The translations under genes and the position numbers were made by a program. From Caulobacter endophyticus (GTDB taxonomy: Bacteria; Pseudomonadota; Alphaproteobacteria; Caulobacterales; Caulobacteraceae), in NCBI RefSeq assembly GCF_029543245.1, contig NZ_JARQWV010000001.1, positions 310,001 through 374,000 on the forward strand: a stretch of DNA of 64,000 bases. Direction: 5' to 3'. The notes beneath the pieces are model-generated. The model was not told the origin of the DNA. It did not search any database and saw only the letters and a program-made list of their open reading frames with translations. Shown piece after piece: positions 26,189 to 35,219 of this stretch; the first letter of the stretch is position 1, and each line of letters starts with the position of its first letter.

Positions 26189-28279
26189 ATGCGTCCCGAG
26201 TCGCTCTTTCCCCTGTTCGCCGCGATCTCGACCCTCAAGGGGGTCGGGCCCCGCGTCGCGCCCCTGGTCGAGAAGCTGGCCGGGCCGATCGTGCGCGACG
26301 TGCTGTTCACGCCGCCGCAAAGCCTGATCCGGCGCACCGCCACCACGGCCGCCCAGGCCCAGGACGGCCAGGTCCAGACATTCGTCGTCACCATCGACGC
26401 CCAGCTGCCGCCGCAGCGCTCGGGCCAGCCCTGGCGGATCCGGGGCTGGGACGAGACGGGCTTCGTCACCCTGGTCTGGTTCAAGGGCCACGGACCGCAC
26501 CTGGAGCGCCAGCATCCAGTCGGCGTGCGCCGCGCCGTGAGCGGCAAGGTCGAGCGGTTCGGTTCCGAGATCCAGGTCGCCCATCCCGACTACATGCTCG
26601 AGGCCGAGCGGATCGACGAGATCCCGGCGATCGAGCCGGTCTATCCCGCCACCGCTGGCCTGCCCTCGCGCACCTTCCGCAAGTTCGCCCAGGAGGCCCT
26701 CTCGCGGGCCCAGGAGCTGCCGGAGTGGCAGGACGCCGCCTGGATGGCCCGTGAGGCCCTGCTGCCCTGGCGCGAGGCCTTCGAACGGCTGCACGGCCCC
26801 GAGGGCGAGATCGACCTCTCCCCGATGTCGGCGGCCCGCCGCCGCCTAGCCTATGACGAGTTGCTGGCCCACCAGCTGGCCCTGGCCCAACGCAAGGCCG
26901 GCAAACGCGCCCAGCCGGGGCCCCGCATCGTCTCTGGGCCCTTGGCCGAGGCGGCCGAAAAGGCCCTGCCCTTCCGCCTGACCGGCGCCCAGGTGCGGGC
27001 GCTGTCGGAGGTGCGCGGCGACCTGGCCCACGGCGAGCGGATGAGCCGGCTGCTGCAAGGCGACGTCGGCTCGGGCAAGACCGTGGTGGCCATGCTGGCC
27101 ATGGCCGACGCGGCCGGCGCCGGTTTCCAGTCGGCCCTGATGGCCCCGACCGAGATCCTGGCCCGCCAGCACTACGAGACCCTCGCCCCGCCGCTGGAGG
27201 CGCAGGGCCTGGCCGTCGTGCTGCTGACCGGTCGCGACAAAGGCGCCGCCCGCGCCGCCAAGCTGAAGATGCTGGCCGACGGCTCGGCGGCCGTGGCGGT
27301 GGGCACCCATGCCCTCTTCCAGGACGACGTCGCCTTCCAGAACCTGGCCCTGACCATCATCGACGAGCAGCACCGGTTCGGCGTCAACGAGCGCCGACGG
27401 CTGCAGGAGAAGGGCCCTAAAGACGCAGATTGGGGGGTGCACCTGCTGGCCATGTCGGCCACGCCTATCCCACGCACCCTGGAACTGACCGTGTTCGGCG
27501 ACCTGGACGTCTCGCGCATCGACGAGAAGCCGCCCGGCCGCACGCCGGTGGCCACCCGCGCCGCGCCGACGCCGCGCGTGCCCGAGATCGTTGATCGCCT
27601 GCGCTCGGCCATCGAGGGCGGGGCCCAGGCCTTCTGGATCTGCCCGCTGGTCTCGGAGTCCGAGAAGGTCGACCTGCGCGCCGCCGAGGACCGCGCCGCC
27701 GACCTGCGAAAGGTGCTGGGGCCGCGCGTCGGCCTGGTGCACGGCCAGATGCCGGCGGCCGAGAAGGACGCGGTGATGCAGGCCTTCGTCGACGGCGAGG
27801 TGGGCGTGCTGGTCGCCACCACCGTGGTCGAGGTGGGCGTCAACGTGCCCAACGCCAGCATCATGGTGATCGAGCACGCCGACCGGTTCGGCCTGGCGCA
27901 ACTTCATCAGCTTCGCGGACGCGTGGGCCGCGGGATGCGCGAAAGCTCCTGCGTGCTGCTGTACGATCCGCCGCTGTCCGAAGTGGCCCAGCAGCGGCTC
28001 GACATCCTGCGGCGCAGCGACGATGGCTTCGAGATCGCCGAGAAGGACCTGGAACTGCGCGGTGGCGGCGATCCGCTGGGCCTCAAGCAGAGCGGCTTCC
28101 CGGCCTACCGCCTGGCCGACCCGGTGGCCCACCGCGACCTGATCGCCGTGGCCGCCGACGACGCCCGCCTGATCCTGGCCCGGGATCCTGCCCTGACCTC
28201 GCCGCGCGGCGAGGCGGTGCGGACGTTGCAGGCGCTGTTCGACTGGAAACCGGCGTCGGGCCTGAACGACGCGGGGTGA
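26189..28279 (+). CDS. recG: ATP-dependent DNA helicase RecG
   Basis: A 696-residue branched-DNA helicase that reverses stalled replication forks. It has an N-terminal wedge/OB domain (to about 250, with LKGVGPRVAPLVEKLAG at the start) and a helicase core: Walker A GDVGSGKTVVA, motif Ia MAPTEILARQH, DEQHRFGV box, motif III MSATPIPRTL, and the C-terminal QLHQLRGRVGRG region with DLELRGGGDPLG. ATG 26189 opens the conserved N-terminus. A composite palindromic repeat lies immediately downstream. Confidence 0.95.
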   Translation: MRPESLFPLFAAISTLKGVGPRVAPLVEKLAGPIVRDVLFTPPQSLIRRTATTAAQAQDGQVQTFVVTIDAQLPPQRSGQPWRIRGWDETGFVTLVWFKGHGPHLERQHPVGVRRAVSGKVERFGSEIQVAHPDYMLEAERIDEIPAIEPVYPATAGLPSRTFRKFAQEALSRAQELPEWQDAAWMAREALLPWREAFERLHGPEGEIDLSPMSAARRRLAYDELLAHQLALAQRKAGKRAQPGPRIVSGPLAEAAEKALPFRLTGAQVRALSEVRGDLAHGERMSRLLQGDVGSGKTVVAMLAMADAAGAGFQSALMAPTEILARQHYETLAPPLEAQGLAVVLLTGRDKGAARAAKLKMLADGSAAVAVGTHALFQDDVAFQNLALTIIDEQHRFGVNERRRLQEKGPKDADWGVHLLAMSATPIPRTLELTVFGDLDVSRIDEKPPGRTPVATRAAPTPRVPEIVDRLRSAIEGGAQAFWICPLVSESEKVDLRAAEDRAADLRKVLGPRVGLVHGQMPAAEKDAVMQAFVDGEVGVLVATTVVEVGVNVPNASIMVIEHADRFGLAQLHQLRGRVGRGMRESSCVLLYDPPLSEVAQQRLDILRRSDDGFEIAEKDLELRGGGDPLGLKQSGFPAYRLADPVAHRDLIAVAADDARLILARDPALTSPRGEAVRTLQALFDWKPASGLNDAG

Positions 28280-28294
28280 GCACCTGCCCAAGAT

Positions 28295-28424
28295 GCTCCC
28301 CCTGAAGGGGGAGCTGTCGCGGAGCGACTGAGGGGGGAAGGGATTGCTGGCTTCGGGGCCGCACTGACCTTCTCGGACACATCCCCCTCCGGCCCTTCGG
28401 GCCACCTCCCCCTTCAGGGGGAGG
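28295..28424. repeat. Composite intergenic palindrome A
   Basis: A 130-bp element bounded by two GC hairpins (GCTCCCCCTGAAGGGGGAGC at 28295-28314 and CCTCCCCCTTCAGGGGGAGG at 28405-28424). Inside are GTCGC-GGA-GCGAC and GGCCC-TTC-GGGCC mini-hairpins, and the outer arms can also pair with each other. It lies between the recG stop and the clpX terminator. Elements of the same plan occur at 52.7 and 59.0 kb. Confidence 0.75.
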
Positions 28425-28442
28425 GCCTGGAGCTCTCAAACG

Positions 28443-28473
28443 AAAAAACGGCGGGCCCTTGGGACCCGCCGTT
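28443..28473 (-). terminator. Rho-independent terminator of clpX
   Basis: A GC stem (CGGCGGG with CCCGCCG, extended by inner pairs) on the minus strand is followed by TTTTTT, about 27 bases past the clpX stop. Confidence 0.85.
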
Positions 28474-28499
28474 CTCATTTCAGCTTGCGTCGCCGGCGG

Positions 28500-29762
28500 T
28501 TAGGCCGAAGCGGCGCCGCCCTTCTTTTCCGCGTAGATCAGCAGCGGCTGGGCCCGGCCTTCGACGACCTCGGCGTTGACCACCACTTCCTCGACGCCCT
28601 CGTAGTTGGGCAGTTCGAACATGGTCTCCAGCAGGATGCCTTCCATGATCGAGCGCAGGCCGCGGGCGCCGGTCTTACGGGCGATGGCCTTCTTGGCGAC
28701 CTGGTGCAGGGCGTCCTCGGTGAAGGTCAGGCCGATGTTCTCCATCTCGAACAGGCGCTGGTACTGCTTGACGAAGGCGTTCTTCGGCTCGGTCAGGATC
28801 TTCACCAGGGCGGCCTCGTCGAGGTCTTCCAGGGTGGCGATCACCGGCAGACGGCCGATGAATTCCGGGATCAGGCCGAAGCGCTGCAGGTCGTCGGGCT
28901 CGACGCCGCGCAGGATCTCGCCGGTGCGACGGTCTTCCGGATCGGCGACCTTGGCGCCGAAGCCGATCGACTTGGCCGCGCCGCGAGCCGAGATGATGCG
29001 CTCGAGGCCCGCGAAGGCGCCGCCGCAGATGAACAGGATGTTCGTCGTGTCGACTTGCAGGAATTCCTGCTGCGGATGCTTGCGCCCGCCCTGCGGCGGC
29101 ACGGAGGCGACAGTGCCTTCCATGATCTTCAGCAGGGCCTGCTGCACGCCTTCGCCCGACACGTCGCGGGTGATCGACGGGTTGTCGGACTTGCGGCTGA
29201 TCTTGTCGATTTCGTCGATGTAGACGATGCCGCGCTGGGCGCGCTCGACGTTGTAGTCGGCGGCTTGCAGCAGCTTGAGCACGATGTTCTCGACGTCTTC
29301 ACCCACATAACCGGCTTCGGTCAGGGTGGTGGCGTCGGCCATCGTGAACGGCACGTCGATGATTCGAGCCAGCGTCTGGGCCAGCAGGGTCTTACCCGTA
29401 CCGGTCGGACCGACCAGAAGGATGTTCGACTTGGCCAGTTCCACGTCGTTGTTCTTCGAGGCGTGGTTCAGGCGCTTGTAGTGGTTGTGCACCGCGACCG
29501 CGAGCACCTTCTTGGCGTGACCTTGGCCGATCACGTAGTCGTCCAGGACTTCGCAGATCTCGCGCGGCGTCGGAACGCCGTCCTTGGACTTCACGAAGGC
29601 GATCTTGTGCTCTTCACGGATGATATCCATGCAAAGCTCGACGCATTCATCACAGATGAACACGGTGGGTCCGGCGATGAGCTTGCGCACTTCATGTTGG
29701 CTCTTTCCGCAGAAAGAACAGTACAGGGTGCTCTTGGCGTCGCCGCTGGCGGCTTTCGTCAT
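28500..29762 (-). CDS. clpX: ATP-dependent Clp protease ATP-binding subunit ClpX
   Basis: A 420-residue AAA+ unfoldase that feeds proteins to ClpP; in Caulobacter, ClpXP degrades cell-cycle regulators such as CtrA. It has an N-terminal C4 zinc domain (CSFCGKS...CDECVELC), Walker [13 protein letters not shown], Walker [11 protein letters not shown], pore loop GYVGEDVEN, the IGF loop for ClpP docking (SIGFGAKV) and sensor 2 [13 protein letters not shown] 29762 has GAGAAG upstream. Unlike in E. coli it is not directly downstream of clpP but separated by the divergent cicA and two further genes. Confidence 0.97.
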   Translation of the reverse strand: MTKAASGDAKSTLYCSFCGKSQHEVRKLIAGPTVFICDECVELCMDIIREEHKIAFVKSKDGVPTPREICEVLDDYVIGQGHAKKVLAVAVHNHYKRLNHASKNNDVELAKSNILLVGPTGTGKTLLAQTLARIIDVPFTMADATTLTEAGYVGEDVENIVLKLLQAADYNVERAQRGIVYIDEIDKISRKSDNPSITRDVSGEGVQQALLKIMEGTVASVPPQGGRKHPQQEFLQVDTTNILFICGGAFAGLERIISARGAAKSIGFGAKVADPEDRRTGEILRGVEPDDLQRFGLIPEFIGRLPVIATLEDLDEAALVKILTEPKNAFVKQYQRLFEMENIGLTFTEDALHQVAKKAIARKTGARGLRSIMEGILLETMFELPNYEGVEEVVVNAEVVEGRAQPLLIYAEKKGGAASA

Positions 29763-30107
29763 GGTCGCTTCTCACGCTAGGGCGGATACGGCGAAAGCCG
29801 CTACCGCCGACTCCCAACGCGTATCCCGCCACCGAAGCAACAGGATACCCAGGGGGAGTTGTCTAATCCTTGACATTCCCCGATCCGAACGCGCCGCACA
29901 AGCCTTGGAGCCCTTTTCAGGCGCCAAGTTCGTGGATGTTTCGGTTCTGACCATGGGATTCCATCCCTAGATGGGACGACTGTAGGCCAAAGCAAGCGAT
30001 CCGTGGGCTGCGGAACATCGCCGCAGCCTCTAATCTTTCTGTAAGCGGCCGGAATCGTGCTGCAAGCGGCGCCGCAAGAAGGAGTTCGCCCGACGGGCGG
30101 AGACGAG
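29763..30107. other. Gap between clpX and cicA
   Basis: This is a 345-bp divergent intergenic region. The one clear element is a heat-shock-like promoter at 29968-29996 reading toward clpX, which would give a leader of about 200 bases. The short frames in it lack codon bias and start sites, and I see no gene. Confidence 0.5.
29968..29996 (-). promoter_or_regulatory. Candidate sigma-32 (heat-shock) promoter of clpX
   Basis: On the minus strand CTTGCTT and CCCATCTA are separated by 14 bases, close to the RpoH pattern CTTGAAA-N13/14-CCCATnT. Heat induction of clp genes is known in this group. It lies about 205 bases before the clpX start codon. Confidence 0.5.
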
Positions 30108-30767
30108 ATGGCCGAGATCCACGAGGCGTCGGAAGACGCTCACGCCCCGACGCACACCGAAGCCAGCCCGCCGCTGGTGGCCTTCGACTTCGACGGCACC
30201 CTGACCGTGCGCGACAGCTTCACCGCCTTTCTGAAATGGCGGGTCAGCGGCGGCCGCTGGACGATGGGGATGATCCGCCTGGCGCCTGCCGCCCTCTCCT
30301 ACCTGTTCCACCGCGATCGCGGCCGCATCAAGGCCGCGGCGATCCGCGAATTCCTGAAGGGCGTGCCGCAGGAGCGGCTCGAGGCCCAGGCCCGCACCTT
30401 CGCCGAGACCCACGCTCAGAGCCTGTTCCGTCCGGACGCCCTGGCTGTCTGGCGGCGCTGGCGGGCCCAGGGCGCCAGGATGGTCATCGTCACCGCCTCG
30501 CCCGACGTGGTGGTCGCGCCGTTCGCCCGCGGGATCGGCGCCGACCTGCTGATCGGCACCAAGCTGGCCTACGACCTGAACGGCAAGGTGATCGGCGGGC
30601 TTTCCGGCCCCAACTGCCGGGGCCCGGAAAAGGTGGTGCGCCTGCGCGAGACCTTCGGCGAGCGCGTGAAGCTGGCCGCCGCCTATGGCGACACCTCGGG
30701 CGACACCGAGATGCTGGCCATCGCCCAGGAGCGCGGCTACCGGATCTTCAAGGGCAAGCCCGTCTAG
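30108..30767 (+). CDS. cicA: HAD-family phosphatase CicA (HAD-IB)
   Basis: A 219-residue haloacid-dehalogenase-superfamily hydrolase of the phosphoserine-phosphatase-like IB group. Motif I is FDFDGTLT (Asp27/Asp29), motif II VIVTASP, motif III Lys in CRGPEKVV and motif IV AYGDTSGDTEM. A gene of this type lying between clpP and clpX is the cicA gene of Caulobacter crescentus, whose dosage affects growth and cell shape; the position here supports the name. ATG 30108 has GGAG upstream, and the frame to 30057 is leader. Its substrate is unknown; phospholipid-related or small phosphomonoesters are typical of the group. Confidence 0.85.
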   Translation: MAEIHEASEDAHAPTHTEASPPLVAFDFDGTLTVRDSFTAFLKWRVSGGRWTMGMIRLAPAALSYLFHRDRGRIKAAAIREFLKGVPQERLEAQARTFAETHAQSLFRPDALAVWRRWRAQGARMVIVTASPDVVVAPFARGIGADLLIGTKLAYDLNGKVIGGLSGPNCRGPEKVVRLRETFGERVKLAAAYGDTSGDTEMLAIAQERGYRIFKGKPV

Positions 30768-30773
30768 TGAGCC

Positions 30774-30794
30774 CCTTCCCCCTGGAGGGGGAGG
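30774..30794. repeat. Single GC palindrome, possible fragment of the intergenic repeat family
   Basis: A hairpin of the form CCTTCCCCCTGGAGGGGGAGG, like one end of the composite palindromes, sits 7 bases after the cicA stop and 11 bases before the stop of the convergent gene. It may serve both as a terminator stem. Confidence 0.55.
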
Positions 30795-30804
30795 ATCTCA
30801 GCGC

Positions 30805-31338
30805 CTACTCCACGCTCACCCCGGCCGACGCCAGGCCCGACGCCTGGGTGCTGACCGACAGGCTGCCGATCGCCGAATAGGCCTGGTCGAAGACTGCCCG
30901 CTGGTCGTCGTCGAGCGCCTTGTAGAGCCTAGCCATGGCCTTCACGCGCCGCTGCTCGACGGCTAGCTGCTCGCGCTGAAGAGCGAGGCCCGCACGGGCC
31001 TGGGCCAGGGGCGTCTCGTCCTGCGGCGCGGCCACGGCCAGCACCACGCCCGCCGGCCGGGCGCTGGAAGCCAGGATGAAGTCGCGCCAGCGGTCCTGCT
31101 GGCCCGGCGTCAGGGCCAGGTTCTGGCGCAGCGTGGCAAGGCCCGCCGTCACGCCGTCCTGAAGCAGCCGGTCGGAGACGATCTGCTGCACCTGCTCGGG
31201 GCTGACGCCCACCCGCAAGGTCGCGATCCCGTGGCGCGGCGCCAGGTCGGAGAAGCCCTGGGCGTTGGCGGCCGCGCCGGCCAGGCTCAGGAAGGCCGCG
31301 AGGGCCGAAAGCAGCGAAAGGCGGCGGCGGGCGGTCAT
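30805..31338 (-). CDS. Spy/CpxP-like (LTXXQ) periplasmic protein
   Basis: A 177-residue exported helical protein. The signal peptide runs from MTARRRLSLLSALAAFLS to about residue 26 (ANAQG). It contains LTPGQQDRWRDFI, the LTxxQ motif of Spy/CpxP proteins, and a second LDDDQRAVFDQAY copy near the end, with long helices between. Such proteins are small periplasmic chaperones. The start is uncertain: ATG 31338 has GGAG upstream, and ATG 31368 (AAGGA upstream) adds ten residues. Convergent with cicA. Confidence 0.72.
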   Translation of the reverse strand: MTARRRLSLLSALAAFLSLAGAAANAQGFSDLAPRHGIATLRVGVSPEQVQQIVSDRLLQDGVTAGLATLRQNLALTPGQQDRWRDFILASSARPAGVVLAVAAPQDETPLAQARAGLALQREQLAVEQRRVKAMARLYKALDDDQRAVFDQAYSAIGSLSVSTQASGLASAGVSVE

Positions 31339-31485
31339 GGCCGGGCTCCGGGGCTCGAGGATCGTCATGGGATCCTTGTCGCCGCCCTGCCCGGCCGATC
31401 TGGGGCCGGTTTGTTTCGCCTTTCCCAGCCCGCTGGCCAAACTCGGCCATAAACGCCCCGCTGTTTTGCCGGCGGGCCGCGAACG

Positions 31486-31806
31486 CTACAGGAAGCGCTG
31501 GAACAGATTGGCCTGCTTGAGCTGCACCTTGCTGGCCGAGGCCTTGCAGATGTAGCTGCCGCCCGGGGTCTTGCCGAACTTCTTCCAGCCGGCCTTGTGA
31601 TAGATGCGCTTGTTCTGGGCCCAGACCACCTCGTCGCCCTTGCACCCGGCCTGGGCGCCTTGGACCGTCGAGAATTCGGTGATCAGCGCGTCGCCCGTCC
31701 CGGCGCCGTTAGGACACCACATGGTGCACTGCGCCTGCGCTGAGCCTGCGGCCAGCAACAGGGCCGCCGCCAGAACGACGGCAGATTCCTTGGCTCGATT
31801 TCGCAC
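31486..31806 (-). CDS. Small secreted protein of unknown function
   Basis: A 106-residue protein with a signal peptide (to about residue 25, GSAQAQ). The mature part has four Cys (CTMWCPNG, AGCKGDE, YICKAS) that could form two disulfides, and is basic near the end. I chose GTG 31806 because GGAGGGG lies six bases upstream; a TTG at 31821 would overlap that site. No family recognised. It sits between the Spy-like gene and clpP on the same strand. Confidence 0.6.
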   Translation of the reverse strand: MRNRAKESAVVLAAALLLAAGSAQAQCTMWCPNGAGTGDALITEFSTVQGAQAGCKGDEVVWAQNKRIYHKAGWKKFGKTPGGSYICKASASKVQLKQANLFQRFL

Positions 31807-31867
31807 GATTGCCCCTCCCAAGAGAGCACCACCCTAGGTCGAGATCAGTCGCCACGCAACGCGCACG

Positions 31868-31898
31868 AAAAAGGCCGCCGATCGTATGACCGGCGGCC
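31868..31898 (-). terminator. Rho-independent terminator of clpP
   Basis: On the minus strand GGCCGCCG pairs with CGGCGGCC across a 10-base loop, followed by TTTTT, about 22 bases past the clpP stop. Confidence 0.85.
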
Positions 31899-31920
31899 CC
31901 ATCATCTCGAAGACCGACGC

Positions 31921-32550
31921 TTACGCGCTGGCTTCGGCCGTTTCGCGGTTCTCGTTGATCTGGTCGATCAGGCCCCAGGCCTTGGCTTCCTCGGCGCTCA
32001 TGAAGTTGTCGCGATCCAGGTCGCGCTCGACTTCGTCATAGGTGCGGCCGCAATGCTTCACGTAGATCTCGTTCAGGCGACGCTTGGTCTTCGAGATGTC
32101 CTCGGCGTGGCGCATGATGTCCGAGGCCTGGCCGCGGAAGCCGCCCGACGGCTGGTGCACCATGATGCGGGCGTTCGGCAGAGCGATGCGCTGGCCGGGC
32201 GCGCCGGCGCACAGCAGCAGGCTGCCCATCGAGGCGGCCATGCCCATGCAAACGGTGGTCACCGGGCTCTTGATGTATTGCATGGTGTCGTAGATCGCGA
32301 GGCCCGACGTCACCACGCCGCCCGGCGAGTTGATGTACATGGCGATTTCCTTCTTGGGGTTCTCCGACTCCAGGAAGAGCAGCTGCGCGCAGATCAGCGA
32401 GGCCATGCCGTCCTCGACCGGACCGGTCAGGAAGATGATCCGCTCCTTCAGAAGGCGCGAAAAGATGTCGAAGGCGCGCTCGCCGCGGCTGGTCTGCTCG
32501 ACCACCATCGGAACCAGGTTCATCGCCGTCTCGACCGGATCGTACATCAT
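31921..32550 (-). CDS. clpP: ATP-dependent Clp protease proteolytic subunit ClpP
   Basis: A 209-residue serine protease subunit that forms the double heptameric chamber used by ClpX and ClpA. The catalytic Ser107 is in GMAASMGS, His132 in MVHQPSGG, and the acid lies in ERDLDRD near residue 180. The start [19 protein letters not shown] is the conserved alphaproteobacterial N-terminus; ATG 32550 and 32547 are adjacent, with GAAGGGTGA upstream. The frame further up to 32619 is leader. It has its own terminator and sits apart from clpX, so the two are separately transcribed. Confidence 0.96.
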   Translation of the reverse strand: MMYDPVETAMNLVPMVVEQTSRGERAFDIFSRLLKERIIFLTGPVEDGMASLICAQLLFLESENPKKEIAMYINSPGGVVTSGLAIYDTMQYIKSPVTTVCMGMAASMGSLLLCAGAPGQRIALPNARIMVHQPSGGFRGQASDIMRHAEDISKTKRRLNEIYVKHCGRTYDEVERDLDRDNFMSAEEAKAWGLIDQINENRETAEASA

Positions 32551-32617
32551 GTGGGGTTCACCCTTCTCGAAATGTCTTTGCGGGCGCGAATCAGCGTCGC
32601 GCCAGCGCACCTGACGC

Positions 32618-32646
32618 ATATCGCGTGGCGCTTAACAGGTTGCAAG
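32618..32646 (-). promoter_or_regulatory. Possible heat-shock promoter of clpP
   Basis: On the minus strand CTTGCAA and CGCGATAT are separated by 14 bases, about 68 bases before the clpP start. The -35 fits the RpoH pattern well and the -10 only partly. Confidence 0.3.
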
Positions 32647-32774
32647 GTGTGGGCGGGCCCGCGAGGCGACAAGGTGTGTTGTCGCGCACAGATTGCATAA
32701 CACGGTTATATCAACCTCCATTTGTCCGCACGCAGCCGCCATGAGGGACGACCGTGGGACGGGGAGCAACGACA

Positions 32775-33224
32775 ATGACCGACACGCTGGAAGCCCTTCA
32801 GATCGTCGAAGGCGCCGCCGCCGAGTTCACCTGCAACATCGTCCTGACCGCCGGCCCCTACGCCAGCATCGACGTCGACCCGAGCGGCCGCCCGTTCGTG
32901 GCGCTGTCGGCCGGCCCGCTGCCGCAACCGATCTGGAACGTGCAGATCCTCAGCTGGGACGGCCCGATGGCCAAGGCCTACATCAGCAACCGGTCCGGCA
33001 AGGCGTTCTGGAACACCGACGGCGGCCGCGGCCAGCCCAGCCCCGTCTACGTCCAGCCGGGCCAGCCCTCGACGGTCATCCTGACGCTGCAGCCCAACCG
33101 CACGACGTTCCTGCTCCAGGCCGCCTACCAGCCGGGCGGAAACATCGTCCCGGCCGAGGGTCCGGGCTTCGCCTATCTGTCGACGGGCGCGGCCGCACCG
33201 GTGGAGATCGTGTTCCAGCCGTGA
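32775..33224 (+). CDS. Hypothetical beta-rich protein
   Basis: A 149-residue protein with no signal peptide and a strongly strand-like pattern (FTCNIVLTAGPYASIDVD, PIWNVQILSWDGPMAKAYISN, STVILTLQPNRTTFLLQAAYQPGG), many Pro and Gly and only one Cys. I recognise no family. ATG 32775 has GGGGAG upstream; the frame to 32754 adds MGRGATT, which contains that ribosome site. Divergent from clpP and convergent with tig, so transcribed alone. Confidence 0.65.
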   Translation: MTDTLEALQIVEGAAAEFTCNIVLTAGPYASIDVDPSGRPFVALSAGPLPQPIWNVQILSWDGPMAKAYISNRSGKAFWNTDGGRGQPSPVYVQPGQPSTVILTLQPNRTTFLLQAAYQPGGNIVPAEGPGFAYLSTGAAAPVEIVFQP

Positions 33225-33244
33225 CACCCGGTCAGGCCGAAATG

Positions 33245-33276
33245 AAAAAGGGCGCGGACCTTTCGGTCCGCGCCCC
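33245..33276 (-). terminator. Terminator between tig and the hypothetical gene
   Basis: A perfect 11-bp stem GGGCGCGGACC / GGTCCGCGCCC with a 4-base TTTC loop. On the minus strand it is followed by TTTTT, so it ends the tig transcript. On the plus strand it is 26 bases past the hypothetical gene and may act in both directions. Confidence 0.88.
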
Positions 33277-33304
33277 ATTTCGTTCAGCCTGATAGGCCGA
33301 CGGC

Positions 33305-34669
33305 TCAGCCGCCGTAGCCTTCCGGCAGGTCGTCTTCTTCCAGGAGCTCTTCCTTGGAGACGGCCTTCTCTTCGATCTTGGCCTTGTCGAAGATCAGGTC
33401 GACGACCTTGTCTTCGTAGATCGGGGCGCGCAGCGAGGCCTGCAGGTCGGCGCGCTGGCGGTACATGTCGAACACCTGCTGAGCCTGGGCGCCATACTGG
33501 CGGGCTTCGCGGACGATCGCTTCGTTCAGTTCCTGGTCGGTGACGACGACGTCGTTCTTGCGGCCGATCTCGGCGAGCACCAGACCCAGGCGCACGCGGC
33601 GCTCGGCGATCTTCTTGTACTCGTCCTGCAGCTGCTCTTCGGTCTTCTCGGCGTCTTCCGGCGGCAGGCCGCCTTGCGACTTGTCGGCCTGGACCTGTTG
33701 CCAGATGCCGGCGAACTCGGCCTCGACCATGCGCGGCGGCAGGGCGAAGTCGTGCTTGCTGTCCAGCACGTCCAGCAGGGCGCGCTTGAGCTTGAAGCGC
33801 GAGCTGTTGGTGTAGCGGCCTTCCAGGTTGGACTTCATCAGGTCCTTCAGGGCGGCCAGGTCGGCCAGACCCAGGCGCTTGGCCAGCTCGTCGTCAGCTT
33901 CGGCGTCGACCGGAGCGCGGACTTCCTTCACGGTGGTGGCGAACTCGGCGTCCTTACCAGCCAGCTCGGCGGCCTGGTAGTCTTCCGGGAACTTCACCTT
34001 CACGGTGACGACGTCTTCCGGCTTGGCGCCGACCAGCTGGTCTTCGAAGCCCGGGATGAACTGGCCCGAACCGAGCACCAGCTCGGCGTCGTTGGCGGTG
34101 CCGCCGGCGAAGGCGACGCCGTCGATGGTGCCGACGAAGTCGATCAGCAGCTGGTCGCCGTCCTTGGCCTTCAGGCTCTTGCCCTTGCGCGGCTCATAGG
34201 TGCGGGCCTGCTTGGCCAGCTCGGCCAGGGCTTCTTCGACTTCCGAATCCTCGATCTTGTAGACCGGCTTCACCAGCTCGATGGTCGACGGATCGATCGG
34301 CTCGAATTCCGGCATGATCTCGACGGCCAGTTCGAAGGCCAGGTCCTCGCCACCGGCGATGACCTTGTCCATGTCGGACGTCGGCTTCAGGTCGGGCTGG
34401 CCGGCGGGGCGCAGCTTGTTGTCGTCCAGGATCTTCTGGGTGGTCTCGTTGAGCGCCTGCTCGATGACTTCCCCCATCAGGCCCTTGCCGTACAGGCGAC
34501 GCACGTGCGCGGCCGGCACCTTGCCCGGGCGGAAGCCCTTGACGTTCATCTGGGGGGCGACTTCGGCGATACGAGCCTCGAGACGCGTGGCCAGCTCACT
34601 CGCGGGCACCGTAACGCCGTAAACCCGGCTGAGGCCTTCGCCCGACTTTTCAACGATCTGCATCGACAT
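33305..34669 (-). CDS. tig: Trigger factor (ribosome-associated chaperone)
   Basis: A 454-residue chaperone and peptidyl-prolyl isomerase that meets nascent chains at the ribosome exit. It has the N-terminal ribosome-binding domain with the signature [20 protein letters not shown] (about residues 39-58), an FKBP-like PPIase domain (about 155-245, [18 protein letters not shown]), and a long helical C-terminal substrate domain ending in an acidic tail ([15 protein letters not shown]). ATG 34669 has GAGAAG upstream; ATG 34663 ([10 protein letters not shown]) is an equally good start. Clustered with clpP and clpX as is usual. Confidence 0.96.
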   Translation of the reverse strand: MSMQIVEKSGEGLSRVYGVTVPASELATRLEARIAEVAPQMNVKGFRPGKVPAAHVRRLYGKGLMGEVIEQALNETTQKILDDNKLRPAGQPDLKPTSDMDKVIAGGEDLAFELAVEIMPEFEPIDPSTIELVKPVYKIEDSEVEEALAELAKQARTYEPRKGKSLKAKDGDQLLIDFVGTIDGVAFAGGTANDAELVLGSGQFIPGFEDQLVGAKPEDVVTVKVKFPEDYQAAELAGKDAEFATTVKEVRAPVDAEADDELAKRLGLADLAALKDLMKSNLEGRYTNSSRFKLKRALLDVLDSKHDFALPPRMVEAEFAGIWQQVQADKSQGGLPPEDAEKTEEQLQDEYKKIAERRVRLGLVLAEIGRKNDVVVTDQELNEAIVREARQYGAQAQQVFDMYRQRADLQASLRAPIYEDKVVDLIFDKAKIEEKAVSKEELLEEDDLPEGYGG

Positions 34670-34804
34670 TCTTAGCTTCTCGGATCCGGGCGCCCGCGCC
34701 CGTCGTCCGCCCCAGGGGTCAAAAAATCATAGCCGCCCACGTCACCGGGGCGGCGAAAGAGCGCCCTTATGTCACGACACTTCGCGTCGATCAAAGGGTA
34801 TGGC

Positions 34805-34836
34805 GTCGCCGCGCGCAAAACGCTGCGCGCGGCGAC
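34805..34836 (-). terminator. Strong hairpin after tRNA-Leu
   Basis: A perfect 12-bp stem GTCGCCGCGCGC / GCGCGCGGCGAC, 8-base loop, one base past the tRNA 3' end. It lacks a U-run, so it may end tRNA transcription or protect the processed end instead of acting as a canonical terminator. Confidence 0.45.
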
Positions 34837-34837
34837 A

Positions 34838-34922
34838 TGGTGCGGATGAGAGGACTCGAACCTCCACGCCTCTCGGCGCTGGAACCTAAATCCAGTGCGT
34901 CTACCAGTTCCGCCACATCCGC
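34838..34922 (-). tRNA. tRNA-Leu (anticodon UAG)
   Basis: An 85-base cloverleaf on the minus strand. The acceptor stem GCGGATG pairs with CATCCGC, the anticodon arm is CTGGA-TTTAGGT-TCCAG giving UAG, and there is a class II long variable arm (GCGCCGAGAGGCGT region) and the T-loop GGTTCGAGTCC. The discriminator A and CCA end are encoded. It reads CUA and probably other CUN leucine codons. Confidence 0.95.
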
Positions 34923-35053
34923 GTGGGGGCGAGCCTTAACTGTCGTCGCGAAGGATTTGAAGTGTCCGCGAAGAATTTTCGTGAACTCGCGGAACTGCAT
35001 TCGGGTCGCGTCGTTTTCTCCGTGTCCCGTCGAGCGCATAGCCACGAGACATT

Positions 35054-35099
35054 AACCGGCCCGGGCCTTGCCCCCCCGACTGACGCCCGGGCCGGTTTT
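35054..35099 (+). terminator. Orphan Rho-independent terminator
   Basis: A perfect 13-bp stem AACCGGCCCGGGC / GCCCGGGCCGGTT with a 17-base loop, followed by TTCCC (TTTT including the end of the stem). It reads on the plus strand, but no plus-strand gene lies upstream of it before the tRNA. An unseen short RNA in about 34930-35053 would explain it. The rest of 34923-35219 holds only a repeated AATTTTCGTG (34974 and 35146). Confidence 0.6.
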
Positions 35100-35219
35100 C
35101 CCTCTCCCCTCGGATCAGTTTCGGCGCGCAACCTGGCGGCGCTTGAATTTTCGTGGATTCGCACGCAACCATTTCCCATCAGCGACGGTTAACTGCGCCA
35201 TGGCGTAGGAGAACAGCGT

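Noticed and set aside
24170..26794. 874-codon minus-strand frame across the ABC transporter and recG start
   Set aside because: Crosses several real genes in both directions and lacks domains.
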